Assembly (NCBI GenBank): GCA_009746045.1 | Contig: RPFO01002176.1 | Span: 70,001 to 134,000 of the forward strand | Direction: 5' to 3' | DNA from: Mesostigma viride | Taxonomy: Eukaryota; Streptophyta; Mesostigmatophyceae; Mesostigmatales; Mesostigmataceae | DNA: 64,000 bases | Shown: piece by piece, positions 43,405 through 54,440 of the stretch | Position numbering within the stretch: position 1 is the stretch's first letter | Layout: every line of letters starts with the position of its first letter | Notes under the pieces: generated by a model | Told to the model about the DNA's origin: nothing | Seen by the model: the letters and a program-made list of their open reading frames with translations, nothing else | The model's database searches: none | Position numbers and translations under genes: made by a program

Positions 43405-43893
43405 TGATCTGTTAGTGTTTCTTGTTATTGCCTCCCGGTGCTGCTTGAGCGTTAGCACCAGCCATATCTTTACCCGCAAGTACATGCGTTTGGTAATGGC
43501 TTCTGCCACTACTGCATGCGTTATTGATTATGTGCGGCGGCTGGGCAAGCTCCATGTCTAGGGAGATTGACAGCAGTGGGTTTGATTAAGGGCCCTCAGC
43601 CCTGACATAGAGAGGATCAACAGTCTCCCTAGAGGGTAGAGGCTGTGCTGCCAAGAAAGCAACAATACCCTTACACTCATCCCAAATAAAATGGGGAGAT
43701 CTGCGTTCAAAAGACATGACATTCATTCAGATAAGTCACGTTGGGGTGGACGGAGATACTTGTCTCGTTTGCATATGCCGTCCAGCCCAGGCCGCCCACC
43801 GCCGGCGATGGGGATAGGCCAGGAGTGCTTTTATCACATAACAGCTGGAGCGTTTCTATGCTCCTCATGCTGCAGCGATAGCTTTCTGTTTGG

Positions 43894-44350
43894 TTATGAT
43901 ATGTTGAAAAGATAGCCACCGCTCTTGAGCATTATATCAGAGCATGCATGAGGAAAGAAAGCAACGGACTTGCTTACGCTGGAAGCCCCAGGGGCCGGCG
44001 CGGGGCCGGTGCCTCCTGGGGGGTTGTTTTCCTGCCGCATTGCCGCCGCCATGGCTGCTCCAGCAGTGGGTGCTGCTGTCGCAGCCGCCGGGGAAGAGGG
44101 TTGGTCGGTGCCCCGTAGGGGAACCGGCTCCGCCACCGGCTGGCGCACAGGGGAGGGGGGTTGTTCGGACTGCCTCGCGGCAGCCGGACCCTCCACCTGG
44201 CTGGTATTGTCATGGTTGTTCTTTTGTTTTCTTTTTCTTTGTCTTCTTTTTGTTTTGTTGTTATTGCATGCAGGCGCACCGACATCAGCCGATGCCCTGT
44301 TGTCTGGCGGACGACGCTGATCATCATCGTCGTCCCCAAGATGTAGTTTC

Positions 44351-44387
<37 letters not shown>

Positions 44388-44445
44388 CCAGTGCCGGTTT
44401 GAACCGTTGTTGAGTTTGATGTTGCTGAAGAGCGTTTATAAAATT
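43894..44445 (-). CDS. Lys/Asp/Pro-rich ORF next to copia 5' LTR
   Basis: Open frame of about 180 residues beginning at the LTR edge without an ATG in the first codons. It has a poly-Lys run encoded by a T31-like tract at 44,357-44,387, then DDDDD, a basic block (KTKRRQRKRKQKNN) and a Pro/Ala-rich second half. Possibly the gag N-terminus; no domain recognised. Confidence 0.35.
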
Positions 44446-44447
44446 CA

Positions 44448-44931
44448 AGTTAGGAAATGAGAAATGAACGACGTGGTATATTGCTTGAGAACACTGTGTG
44501 CTGAGAGCAATGAATTGCTTGGTTCATTAGAAAATAGGTTTACCCTTTATCAACGTTCCTCTCACTGGCTGCGCCGCCAGTGACCGTTGGGTGCAGACCG
44601 TTGGCCCGAGGCCGCACGATGACAGGTAGCAGTCTAGTCACTGCATCGTGTGATCACAGATCAATGCACGCTGCAGTACGGTCCCTATCTAGGATACTCT
44701 AGTACCGTCCAATGACAGGACACTACGTATACTGGGTACTGACATCTGTCACGTACCCCAGTACCCAAAGTACCTATCTAGGGAAACGTATGCGACTCGA
44801 CTAGCATTCCTATCTGCATAGCCCACGTGGTATTTATATTCACATACCAACGTAGGTTTACAAGGCTTATTCATACGTTGTATTCACAATGCCTTTGAGA
44901 CTTAGTCTACAGCAAAGCATGGAGACTAACT
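44448..44931 (-). repeat. 5' LTR of the copia-like element
   Basis: 484 bp. GTATTTATATTCAC near its 3' side is TATA-like. The ends AGTTAG/CTAACT form a 6-bp inverted repeat. Confidence 0.95.
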
Positions 44932-45354
44932 GCAGGGGTTCTCGTCTACCTCAGCATCACCCTCAGCTGGAAGCCAAGGGAACACCTCCCGTAGGCAGGT
45001 ACGGCCCACAGGAGTGGAGAGATAGGAGAACACACGGCAACACCGGAGAACCGCATCTATCTGCCCCAAGGCGGGACAGCTGGAACCACACCCCAACAAA
45101 CAGTGTCCGGCATCGTCGAACCCGTGCAGGACAAGCTGGTGCGGCTCATCAGGGGAAGGACCATACCACGTGACCCCGAAGAGGGCCGCCCTGACTAAGC
45201 CCGCATGTTGGGCCTGAAGGGCCGGCTGCACAACGCCACCCCGGTAACTTGATCGCGACACCCAGCGGCCCGGAAGGGCCTCGAAATACAGCTCAGGGTC
45301 CGGTGGGGGCGGGGACGGCAGCGAGCTCTCAGCCGGAGGGGTAGGCTCTGACAT
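44932..45354 (-). CDS. Gypsy ORF3, N-terminal part
   Basis: Starts MSEPTPPAESSLPSPPPPDP at ATG 45,354, about 75 bp after the integrase stop. It continues with YFEALPGRWVSRSSYRGGVV and a Cys-containing region (GHCLLGCGSSCP, AVLRCCRVF). No signal peptide or membrane segment, so not an obvious envelope protein. The copia element interrupts it after DENPC. Confidence 0.65.
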
Positions 45355-45430
45355 GACGGCTGCGGAGGGGAGGGGACAACCAACCATCCGTCGACAGCAG
45401 ACATAACATAAGAGAGGAGAAGGTCTACAA

Positions 45431-46668
45431 CTAGAGCTTATGCAGGGTTTTATACTCCTGCAGCAGGCGACTACACCCATCTAGCTCACTCTCAGTATAC
45501 CAGACCTTATCTACCTCACTACGAGCATACATCCACTTCACCTTATACTGGCGCTGGGTACCGCGGCCTTTTTTGATATCTCTATGGGCCACGATACCCT
45601 CTACCTCATCCTCTACCTCACCAGTATCCGGGTTATGCTCTAAAGGGGCAGGGGCCAATTCTCTACCAGCGAACGTGCTCTGATGATAGAGCTTCAGCTG
45701 GCTTCTATGAAAGGTGCGAGAGTGGGTCTGCCAAGAGGTAGGAATATCTATCTCATACAGAAAATTACCTACTCTAGACAACACACGGAAGGGTCCTAAG
45801 AAGGCGGGCCTAAGTTTCACTTTCAGTTCAGCTTCGAACTTATGAGCGAAGCGGCCAACACGGGGGCCTTCTACTAAGACTAAATCTCCTATTTCTATCT
45901 CAGGTGCTCTTCTATCTAATGAGGCACGCAACCTAGCAAGGTATTTGGCCTGCGCCCTATGGTACCCTGCAATAGCGTTGTCGTGTGCATTCTTCATCTT
46001 ATCTAATAACGCCTGCACACCTTCTACAGTATCCCGGGACACATCATCCTTGTCCCTTAAAGGACTAGCTAAAAGAGAGGTAGGGGTAAGAGGTTGTCTA
46101 CCAGTATCTAGGAAGAAGGGCGTATAACCATGCGCAGCCTGAGGGCAGTTGTTAAGGGAAAACTCTACCAAACATAGGTAATCCTCCCAATCACTCCCAG
46201 AGCCATTCACATAGTGACGCAGAGCTTCTTCCACTACCCTATTCAAACGTTCTACTAAATGGGACGAGGAGGAGTGGTAGGCAGTACCGAAGGTGACCTT
46301 GGTACCGATAGCAGCGAAGAACTGCTGCCAAAAATCAGAAGTAAATAACTTATCCTTATCACTAATAAACTGCCTACTCAAACCATGATATCTATATACG
46401 TTATTAAGGTATAGGCGTGCGCAATCGCGTGCGGTGAGTTCTAAGGGACACGGCACGAGATGACACATACGAGTAAAACGATCTACAAAAACAAGGATCT
46501 GGGCGTTACCTCTATCATTCTTCCTAAAAGGTCCTACAAAATCCATCATAATGGAGTCCCACGGCATGATGGGATCAGGTAAGGTCCTAGGCTCTGCTAT
46601 CTGTCCTACATTGTTGGGTTTCATCTCCTGGCAAGATTGACAGGTTCTAACATACTCATCTACATCCT
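45431..46668 (-). CDS. Gypsy integrase C-terminal part with chromodomain
   Basis: Begins inside the zinc finger (second half CQSCQEMKP). The core has WDSIMMDFVGPF (first Asp), QFISDKDKLFTSDFW (second Asp) and HLVERLNRVVEEALRHYV (Glu). A GPRVGRFAHKFEAEL-type C-terminal region precedes a chromodomain: VEGIVAHRDIKKGRGTQRQY, VKWMYARSEVDKVWYTE. It directs integration, probably by reading chromatin marks. The first half of the zinc finger (HDLAAHQGGKRVRDLV) is at 50,030-50,080 beyond the piggyBac insertion. The core is otherwise unbroken. Confidence 0.9.
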
Positions 46669-46672
46669 TTAA

Positions 46673-49600
46673 CCCTTCAACTGTCATAACTGGAACCACG
46701 AGAACGGACTGAGTTTGGGTATCTTTGTGCGCCTGGCAGTAACTAGCCAAATAACATTTTCTGGCCCACCCTTGGAACCAAGCATATGCTTTTATATCAA
46801 ATAATGTTTAGGAAATTTGGTTGGTCACATATCCATGCCCTACACCTGCTAAAAATAGCACCCCCCTCAGGGGGGTACACTGCCCACGGGGTTCGAGACA
46901 CGCATAATGCATTATGGACCATTTCTTCAAATCTGCTGGCCCTGGCCCTTTGAGAGGAGTTAAATATATTCACAGGCATGCCCAAAATGCATTGGCAACA
47001 TGACATGTCACAAAACTGTGAACGCTAGCTACTAAATGGCCGAAGCCAGCTGGCACCGTTATAACGGTGCCAGCTGGCAGGGGTATAAATGGTAGCTTAA
47101 CAACACAAAACTTTATTCCAGTTGGCATAAAACATCAAGGGATGCCCAAATGGGCATAATGCACCATACCCAGGTGATAAAACAAGAGACCATGCCATAT
47201 AACACATGCCAACATGCCACAAGGGGCCAAAATGGCACTAGCGCGCGCGGTAGCGCATGACTAGCCAAGGGTGTAGCTAACTGTCAAGGCTACCTGGCTA
47301 TATATGCCAAACTACGCCGGATTGCGCCTCTGGGTGCGCAGGTACTGCCTCCTACGAGGCCCTGTCAGCTGGGTGCCAGCTGCCAGCGTGCGGGTCGTGC
47401 GGCCATTGGCCTCAGCCCACGCGCGGCCAGCCGGGCTGCGGGCTGACAGGGGCTGCATGGCACGTTGGCGGCGGTCGTCGTCGTCGAGGCCAGCCACTGG
47501 CCCTGCGTGGAACACGTTCCAGCACGTGCCCGTACACAGTGCCTGGTTGCAGTCCTTGCACCAGAAGTTGGTGCGCTTGCGCTCGGGGATCGTGGCGCAC
47601 ACCACGCACTGCGCCGACTCCGTCCACGGGATGCGCTCGGGCCTGAGGTGGGTGCCGCTGAACCGCCCGTCCAGCCCAGGCTGGTGGCCCCCCAGGATGC
47701 TATCCATGTCCAGCCGGGCGCCATGCCACTGGTTGTTCACTAGCTGCTGTGCGAGCAAGCTGAGGAACCCCACGTGGGAGAGGCAGTCGGGGCGGTTGGC
47801 GCGGGTGAGAGTCTGCAGGATGTAGGCGTTGACGACTGAGTTGGCCAGGTGCCCTGTGGCGGCCCGGTGCCACCACACCCGGGAGACGAGGGCCTTCTGC
47901 AGGTCGTAGTTGCTGGCCAGCTGGTCAAACTTGTCGACCGCCTTGTAGCAGCTCCAATACGCGGGGATGAGGGACGGGGCAGTCACCATCACGCGCTGGT
48001 CACGGCCACCGTGGCGGCTGACCATCGCCTCCTCCAAGGGGATGCCCTTGCCCAGCACCCACACGAGCTTGCGGTCCTGCCAGGCGCACAGGGTCAGCCC
48101 ATCCTTGTTGACAGCCCATGCGTAGTCCCCCTGGGCTGGCCTGCGGGGCATGCGGGCCTTGACCTGGGCGACGGGGATGCCACGGCGGTTGGGGAGCACT
48201 GTGCCCACCACGCGGTGGCCCATGCGGTGGCATGTCTCAATCACCTCACGCCCGGTGTAGAACCGGTCCATGGCCATGTGGACCCCGTGTGGCAGCGTGC
48301 TGGCGAGCTCACTCACCACGTGGAAGGTGTGATTGACCTGGGGCAGCTTGTCGTACGTGTTAGCATGGTAGAGGTAGCCGGTGGGCCAGTCGTTCAGGCA
48401 ATACTGCTTCACGTGGAAGGGGGCAGGCTTGCTTGGGTTGAAGCACCTGATCGGGCACAACTTGTGCCTGGACGCGATGCTTCTCTCGTCGATGGCGGCC
48501 GCGCTGCCCGGGATGAAGTACCTCTTGTATGCCTTGTTCAAGATGTCCTCCAGCCACAAGAACTGCCACAGTCGCCACTCGCGTGTCTGCGTGTTGGCAG
48601 GGCGCTGGGCAGAGTCCTGGAAGTGCAAGAAGCGTGTAATCTGCTGGAAGCGGCGCAAGGGCATCACGTTCTGCAGGTTGGCAGCATGAGCAGCACCGAG
48701 TGGCTGGCCAGAAAAATAATCCTCCCGGGCAGGCATGCCCACGAGTGACATGGTCAGGAGGATGCCAAGCCACTTGCCCAGCTCGTTCATGGAAAGAGGC
48801 GACCACTCCCGTGCCCCAGCAGATGCCGAGCGCTGCTTCTCCTCGGCATAGCGGTTTGTCTCGGTCACAATCCGCTCCAGCACGAGGGCAGGCTGCCAAA
48901 ACAGCAGGAACAAGTCGAGAGGAGAAAACCTGTGAGGAACACCTGGGATGTTCTGATACATCGCCGTGCGCTCACGGTCAAACGGCGCACCATGCGGAAC
49001 TCGGGGCAGCTCTGCAGGATCCGGCTTGCCAGTGCCGAACACCCACTCATCCCCGCCATCGTCGCCACCATCCGGAGCATCATCCCCCGCATCTTCCGAC
49101 TCAGCATCGCTGTCCACAAGCTCGGGAACGATGTCGTCGTCATCAGAAGAGTCGCTGGGCTCGGAGTCGGGCTGATCCGGAGGGGGCAGCCGCTGCAGAC
49201 GCCTCCTTGCAGCAGGCGCGATGGCAGGCGTCCTCCTCGGGTTGCCTGCACGACGCTTGGCACGTTTCTTGGGCGGGGAGGAGGAAATATCCTCGCTATC
49301 CTGCTCATCATCGCTGTCGGGCTCCGATGAAGACTCCGGGGCATCTGAGTCGTCATCTGCGCTCCCAGCCCCCTGCCCATCGTCGCCTGCATCCCCTCCC
49401 TCCTCCACCTCATCATCCGCAGGCCTAGAGGCATCTCCGACCTTCTGCCACTGAAAAATCTCGTCTTTCGTCAACTTATACCTTAATGGATCGCCGGGAA
49501 ACTTGCACCATGCTGCATTTTGGCCGCGTACCAACTCCGCTACCCTGCCGTCTACGCGGTGGCGCGCATGATTTACACCGAATTCCTGCACTGCCCACGC

Positions 49601-49999
49601 CTCCCCGAAGTAGGCCGGAGGCAATGCCACCTTGATTCCAAGTTTCAATCGAAATGTGGCCAGCAGCTGGCCAGTAGGCGACGCCATGGCTACCGAGGTC
49701 AGACACCGAATTCGTCGTCGTGCACGTCTTTTTGCAAAAAAGGCGCTTTTTTTTCCCGCCGAAAGTACCCCAGGACCAGGGTACCCCCCTGGGTTTGCCA
49801 GATCAGTACTCCCTGGCCAAGTGTCCAAAGTACGGTCTGAATAGACCCACGCATAGAGTACGTCTAGATCTATCGATTGGGCCAGGTTTGACCGTTGAAT
49901 TATTTTTGGCGCGGCGCCTGGTTCTGCCACAAACTCAGTCCGTTAGAGTGGCGCGAGATCAACTGGCGCCACGAAAACGGACTCAGTACAGTTTAAGGG
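46673..49999 (-). mobile_element. piggyBac-like DNA transposon, 3,327 bp, apparently intact
   Basis: TTAA at 46,669-46,672 and 50,000-50,003. Inverted termini CCCTTCAACTGT (left) and CCCTTAAACTGT (right); both ends also carry CGGACTGAGTTTG internally. Excision with one TTAA restores the gypsy integrase frame WPSLL-KDVDEYV with no scar. It contains one uninterrupted transposase gene. Confidence 0.93.
47312..49687 (-). CDS. piggyBac-type transposase, 791 aa
   Basis: Cut-and-paste transposase for TTAA sites. The ATG at 49,687 is chosen because the open frame further upstream has no ATG. A long acidic/Ser-rich N-terminal third (DDDSDAPESSSEPDSDDEQD) precedes the DDE core (DDE_Tnp_1_7 type), starting FSPLDLFLLFWQPAL. 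Catalytic Asp candidates: AIDERS (codon 48,488-48,490), MAMDRFYTG (48,266-48,268) and KAVDKFDQLASNYD (47,933-47,935), as in piggyBac. The C-terminus has a Cys/His-rich finger, CVVCATIPERKRTNFWCKDC, then CTGTCWNVFH, used by piggyBac to bind its ends. No stops or shifts, so activity is plausible. Confidence 0.9.
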   Translation of the reverse strand: MASPTGQLLATFRLKLGIKVALPPAYFGEAWAVQEFGVNHARHRVDGRVAELVRGQNAAWCKFPGDPLRYKLTKDEIFQWQKVGDASRPADDEVEEGGDAGDDGQGAGSADDDSDAPESSSEPDSDDEQDSEDISSSPPKKRAKRRAGNPRRTPAIAPAARRRLQRLPPPDQPDSEPSDSSDDDDIVPELVDSDAESEDAGDDAPDGGDDGGDEWVFGTGKPDPAELPRVPHGAPFDRERTAMYQNIPGVPHRFSPLDLFLLFWQPALVLERIVTETNRYAEEKQRSASAGAREWSPLSMNELGKWLGILLTMSLVGMPAREDYFSGQPLGAAHAANLQNVMPLRRFQQITRFLHFQDSAQRPANTQTREWRLWQFLWLEDILNKAYKRYFIPGSAAAIDERSIASRHKLCPIRCFNPSKPAPFHVKQYCLNDWPTGYLYHANTYDKLPQVNHTFHVVSELASTLPHGVHMAMDRFYTGREVIETCHRMGHRVVGTVLPNRRGIPVAQVKARMPRRPAQGDYAWAVNKDGLTLCAWQDRKLVWVLGKGIPLEEAMVSRHGGRDQRVMVTAPSLIPAYWSCYKAVDKFDQLASNYDLQKALVSRVWWHRAATGHLANSVVNAYILQTLTRANRPDCLSHVGFLSLLAQQLVNNQWHGARLDMDSILGGHQPGLDGRFSGTHLRPERIPWTESAQCVVCATIPERKRTNFWCKDCNQALCTGTCWNVFHAGPVAGLDDDDRRQRAMQPLSARSPAGRAWAEANGRTTRTLAAGTQLTGPRRRQYLRTQRRNPA

Positions 50000-50003
50000 T
50001 TAA

Positions 50004-52922
50004 AAGGGAAGGCCAGTAGTAAGAGCGGGCTACTAGGTCCCGTACCCGTTTACCACCCTGGTGAGCAGCTAAGTCATGCAACTCAAAGAGCAAGGAGGAG
50101 CGACAGATAGGAGGGACATACAGGCGCCATTGAGGGGGAGAATCTGCTATCTGCACATATAAAAATCCACCTACAAATTTACAAGGGTGCTTGCCTAATT
50201 GTTGGGGATGGGCAGCAATGGCAGCTAATGCTTCCGGCTCAGTGGCCGTAAATCTACTAATAAGACGTTCGAGATCAGAGGTAGGCATCGCTACAGAGGT
50301 ATCCAGAACAGGTTTAAAGAGATCTCCTACCGCCTTGCCAAAGAGAAGGGGAGGTCCTAGAGGGACTATGTGTTCATAAGACTTTCCTGACCTAGTCGCT
50401 ATATGGCTAAGCGGTATAGAAATTTTATTTTTCCCCTCCCCCCCCACCGAGACCACAGGAAGGGCCTCACACGGGAGAGAGAGTCCTACGTGAGAAAGGA
50501 GATCAGGCATGCGAACAGCTGTATGAAAGAGGTAGGCATAGGATTCATCATCAGGTAGTTCACCATACGGGGTTACACCCATAGTAGTAGGAACTAGAGT
50601 AGTATTGAGAACATCAAGGTCCTCGAAAAAGGAGTAATCTGCACGACGAGAGAGTGCATCTGGTACTATGTTATCTACACCCTTAACATACTGAAGTTTA
50701 AAAGGGGAGAACTGTGCTAAAAACTCCATCCAGCGCGCTTGACGAGGGGTAAGGTTGGGTTGTGAGAGAAGATGGGTAAGAGGGCGGTGATCTGTCTGGA
50801 TAACTAATCTATAAGGATCAATCTCACAGGGTTCATTCAGGCAAACATCAAATTGAGCACCTTTAAGAAAGTGCTGCCACGCGTGGCAACAGTACACCAC
50901 AGCTAATAGTTCTTGCTGGTGGACGGGATAGTTACGCTCCGCAGGAAGCATTGTCCTAGAGATATACTCGATTGGCTGTAAGCCCTGACCCTGATCCTGG
51001 AGAAGGACGCCCCCTATAGCTACCTTGCTAGCATCTGTGGCTACAACAAAGGGTTTAGTAGTATCCGGTAGGATGAGTACAGGAGGGGAGAGGAGTAGGG
51101 ATTTTAGACACTGAAAAGCCGACTGACATTCACTACTCCAAACAAAGGGGATATCCTTCTTTAATAGATGATTAATAGGAGCTGCTATAGTTGCGAAACG
51201 CGGGATAAAACGCCTATAGTAAGAAGCAATTCCTAGAAAACTACGTACACCTTTAACGTCGGTAGGGGTAGGCCATTCCTGAATTGACTTAGTCTTGTCA
51301 GGGTCGGTAGCAACCCCGGCATCTGACAGGACGTGCCCTAAAAATGGGACACTCCTACCCGAACGAACTTTAGCACGGCGCGCCCATAAAGAATTTTCAG
51401 CCATAATTTCTAGTACTTTCTTTAAATCACGTAAGTGCGTTTCAAAATCAGGAGAATAAATAAGGATATCATCTAAGTAAGCTTGAGCACAAGAACGGTC
51501 ATGCTCAGATAAAGAAACAGAGGAGAAGGAAGGATCCTTTAAATCAGAGGACACTTGAGGAAGGTGGGAATTTCCCATAACAGGTCTAAGTACTTCATTC
51601 ATTAACATTTGGAAGGAGGCAGGAGAGTTACAGAGTCCCATAGCCGCTACTCTAAACTGATAATGCCCAAAAGGGGTAGCAAAGGCGGTTTTGTGGCAAT
51701 CCTCAGGAGCTATATGTAGTTGCCAAAAACCATCCGCACAATCTAGTACTGTGAAACAGGTAGAACCTTTAACCTTATTAAATATATCATCAATACGAGG
51801 TAGAGGGTATTTAGACTTCACAGTAATATCGTTTAGCTTCCTATAATCAGTAACTAGGCGAAACTTGCCATTTGGCTTAGGAACTAACAGGACACCAGCG
51901 GAGTAGGGGGAGTTACTAGGCTCTATCAATCCTGCTTCTAATAGTGATACTAAAATCTGTTTTAGTTCCTTTAATTCTGTAGGGCCCATTCTATACATCG
52001 GAGAGTGCGTAGGAACTGCACCGTCCTTGATAACTACACGGTGTAAAACAGAACGAGGAGGAGGATAAGAAGGAGTCTTTTCTTCAAATACTTTTGAGGA
52101 ATCTATCACAGCCATGTATCTAACTATTTCATTTTCAGTAAATCCCACTCCTATTGTATCCACTGTATTTACATCTATATCCACACTATTATTAGTGATA
52201 GGTATCTCTTGTACTTCTAGCTGAAGGAACATACATAATAGGTATCCATATTCCTTTAGTTCAGATCGCAATTCGTCATTGGACATTAATACTGCAGGTA
52301 TAGGTCTCACAGGAGGATCAACAGGTGCAGGAGGAGTAATATCTACCAAGGATAAATTTTCTAATCTATAATGACGTTCTGGTACCCAGTAGGAACTATC
52401 TGGAAACCAAATGACCATAGTATCATAATTAATAGTGATTTTATTATCCTGATGCCAATCTAATCCTAGTAATACGTCAGCTGTAGTGATAGGGCCTATA
52501 GTGGCCGTCAGGTTGACCGTACGTCCTTGTATGACCAGGGGAAGGGACACCGTACCCGGGGAATGACTGGTGCGACCGTCAGCATAATGGACAGTGACAG
52601 TTTTTGTGTGAGGGGTAGGGACTAGTCCTAAACGCCTAACTAGGGCCTCGCTCACAAAGGAGCTAGCCGCACCGCTATCCACTAACACAGAGACATTCAA
52701 GAGTTCATCAGCATGCAGGAAGGGGTCTACAACAGTATGAGGGACGGTTAAGCCACCATTCAAGAACATAAGAGGACGCACACGTAGTGGTAGGGATGAT
52801 TCAGCTCCTACAGAGGTTATAAAAACAGGCAAGCAAAAATTAATATCTGGGGTACTATCTAAGGACCTGTCCAGGTTACCCCCGGCTGACAGGCCTACTG
52901 TTCCCCCTCCCCCCCCAAATCC
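50004..52922 (-). CDS. Gypsy pol: protease, reverse transcriptase, RNase H, start of integrase
   Basis: The frame overlaps the gag end in the -1 register and needs no ATG. Protease VLVDSGAASSFVSEALVRRL. RT blocks YRKLNDITVKSKYPLPRIDD, FTVLDCADGFWQLHIAPED, AAMGLCNSPASFQMLMNEVL and YLDDILIYS (catalytic). RNase H starts FVVATDASKVAIGGVLLQD and includes ELLAVVYCCHAW and IQTDHRPLTHLL. The integrase begins with the His pair HDLAAHQGGKRVRDLVARSY and is cut after WPSLL by the piggyBac element. No internal stop. Confidence 0.92.
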
Positions 52923-53440
52923 ATAGGAACGAACCCCGAAGAAGACCCTGGCGGAAAAGCCACTGCTGGAGGGTCACGAGGGATTGAAGAGGGTGCGGGA
53001 GCCTGATTATCATAGGGGAACCCTGGGGATCCTGTCTGCACAGCATTCAGCCTACTAGGGGTAGCTGAAGGAATGCGTCCTGAAGTGGGACGAATAGGAG
53101 CACGCTGAGGGGTACGAGGAGGGCGAGCGTCGGGATGAGGGGGAGCACCCGAAAGGAACTTGGGGCACTCACGTTTAAGATGACCTACTTCCTTACAATG
53201 ATAGCAGGTGATATGAGAGACATCCAGAGCTGAAAGGTCAGTCACACAGATATCTAATTCTTCTACATAGGAGTTCTCCTCCTCAGGGGTAAGGCTAATA
53301 TTATTAATACGGGAACGGGTAGGAAGAGAAGGTGTGGAGAAGAAATCTGCTACTCGTAAAAGATGCTGGCGCACATGCTTGAGGGGCAGGTCAGTAAAAC
53401 GGTAGGCAGAGAACTGGCCAGCGCTTGACTTCACGCAATA
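52895..53440 (-). pseudogene. Gypsy gag C-terminal part (shifted frame) with zinc knuckle
   Basis: FTDLPLKHVRQHLLRVADFF, then CYHCKEVGHLKREC, a CCHC knuckle, then a Pro-rich tail ending GGEGEQ and TAG. It is in a different frame from the upstream gag; the break lies near 53,400-53,440. Confidence 0.8.
52909..52916 (-). promoter_or_regulatory. Candidate -1 frameshift site at the gag-pol junction
   Basis: A run of eight G lies four codons before the gag stop (TAG at 52,895-52,897). The pol frame is open through this run in the -1 register. A G GGG GGG heptamer allows tandem slippage. Confidence 0.5.
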
Positions 53441-54136
53441 AGGGTCTACTGAGGCCCTGAAGGAAGCGAGCACGTACTTCTGCACCCGACAAATCCCTAA
53501 TTCGTACCATCTGAGCATCAAACTCTTTCATATATTCTTTGAAGGACTTGGTACCCTGCTGCAAGGTGCCAAAGGATAATCTATCCTGCCAATCTGCATC
53601 GGGAGGGACTAAATGATTCTCTAAACGCTTGAACAATTCTGCTACAGAGTTTGGGTAGGCATGAGAGGCAAGAGACTCACACTGGATGAGGTTAGCAAGT
53701 TCAGGAGTAATGCAGGTAGTAAGATAATGAGGAACTAGTACAGCATCAGAGAGGCGCCACCTATTGTGGTTCTGCCAGGACTCTGTGTTCTGGGTGAGCA
53801 ACATAATGAAGGTGAAAAACTGTTGAGGGATAGACTTGACATCCAGCTTAGGAAGGTTGGCAAAGAGGGGAAGAGCAGGAGGCTTAGGGGGATTAGAAGA
53901 ATCAGTTTTTCCCATAGGGCCACTATCTTCCACTGCTACATAAGCGGGATAGAAGGAAGGGATAGGAAAAGTCTTGGGTAGGGGTCTAGAGGGAGCCACC
54001 GTTTCCGGATGGTGCCCATAGGAGAAGGGGACAGTATATTGCTCACGAAGAGAGGAATAGGCAAAATGATCATAATTCCTATCATCTAGGGGCATGGTAC
54101 TGAAATCATTATTAACTTCTAAATCAGCCACACGGG
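53400..54136 (-). pseudogene. Gypsy gag, central part
   Basis: Starts right after the CACTA element in the same frame as the N-terminal part. SWQNHNRWRLSDAVLVPHYL and the FKEYMKEFDAQMVRIRDLSG / ARFLQGL region correspond to the capsid domain of gypsy gag proteins (retrotrans_gag-like). It then runs into a frame shift near 53,420. Confidence 0.75.
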
Positions 54137-54146
54137 TACACTAGGA

Positions 54147-54440
54147 AGTCGGGTTCTGAGATTTTTCTCAGGATCCTGAGATTTCCTGAGATTTTTCTCA
54201 GGATTCCTGAGATTTTCTCAGGATTTCCTGATTTTTTTCTCAGGATATCAGGAGAAATCCTGAGAAACCCTGAGACTTTTCTCAGGATTCCTGATATTAT
54301 ATCAGGACTTCCTCTTGAGAATCTTGAGAAGTGCCTGAGATGCGTCTCGCGAAACACTGAGAAACACTGAGATTCGTAAAAAAATCCTGAGAAATCCTGA
54401 GATCCTGAGAAAACCCGCTGAATCAGAAAAAATCAGGAAA
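54147..54440. repeat. Left subterminal repeats of the CACTA-like element
   Basis: About 12 overlapping TCCTGAGATTT / TTTCTCAGGAT motifs; many form small hairpins. Followed by three copies of AAAAATCAGGAAAATCAGGA up to 54,520. Confidence 0.85.

Larger units (their letters stand above)
38362..44931 (-). mobile_element. Ty1/copia-like LTR retrotransposon, 6,570 bp
   Basis: Two LTRs of 484 bp (38,362-38,845 and 44,448-44,931) read as identical. Target duplication GCAGG at 38,357-38,361 and 44,932-44,936. Removal restores gypsy ORF3 exactly. The LTR termini are AGTTAG...CTAACT, not TG...CA, and no TGG primer-binding site or polypurine tract adjoins them. Internal minus-strand order: basic ORF, Asn-rich gag with CCHC knuckle, integrase, retropepsin-like segment, RT, RNase H. 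Confidence 0.93.

Noticed and set aside
44926-45480. Independent host gene downstream of integrase
   Set aside because: It lies inside the gypsy LTR pair and continues across the copia insertion to 38,045, so it belongs to the retroelement.
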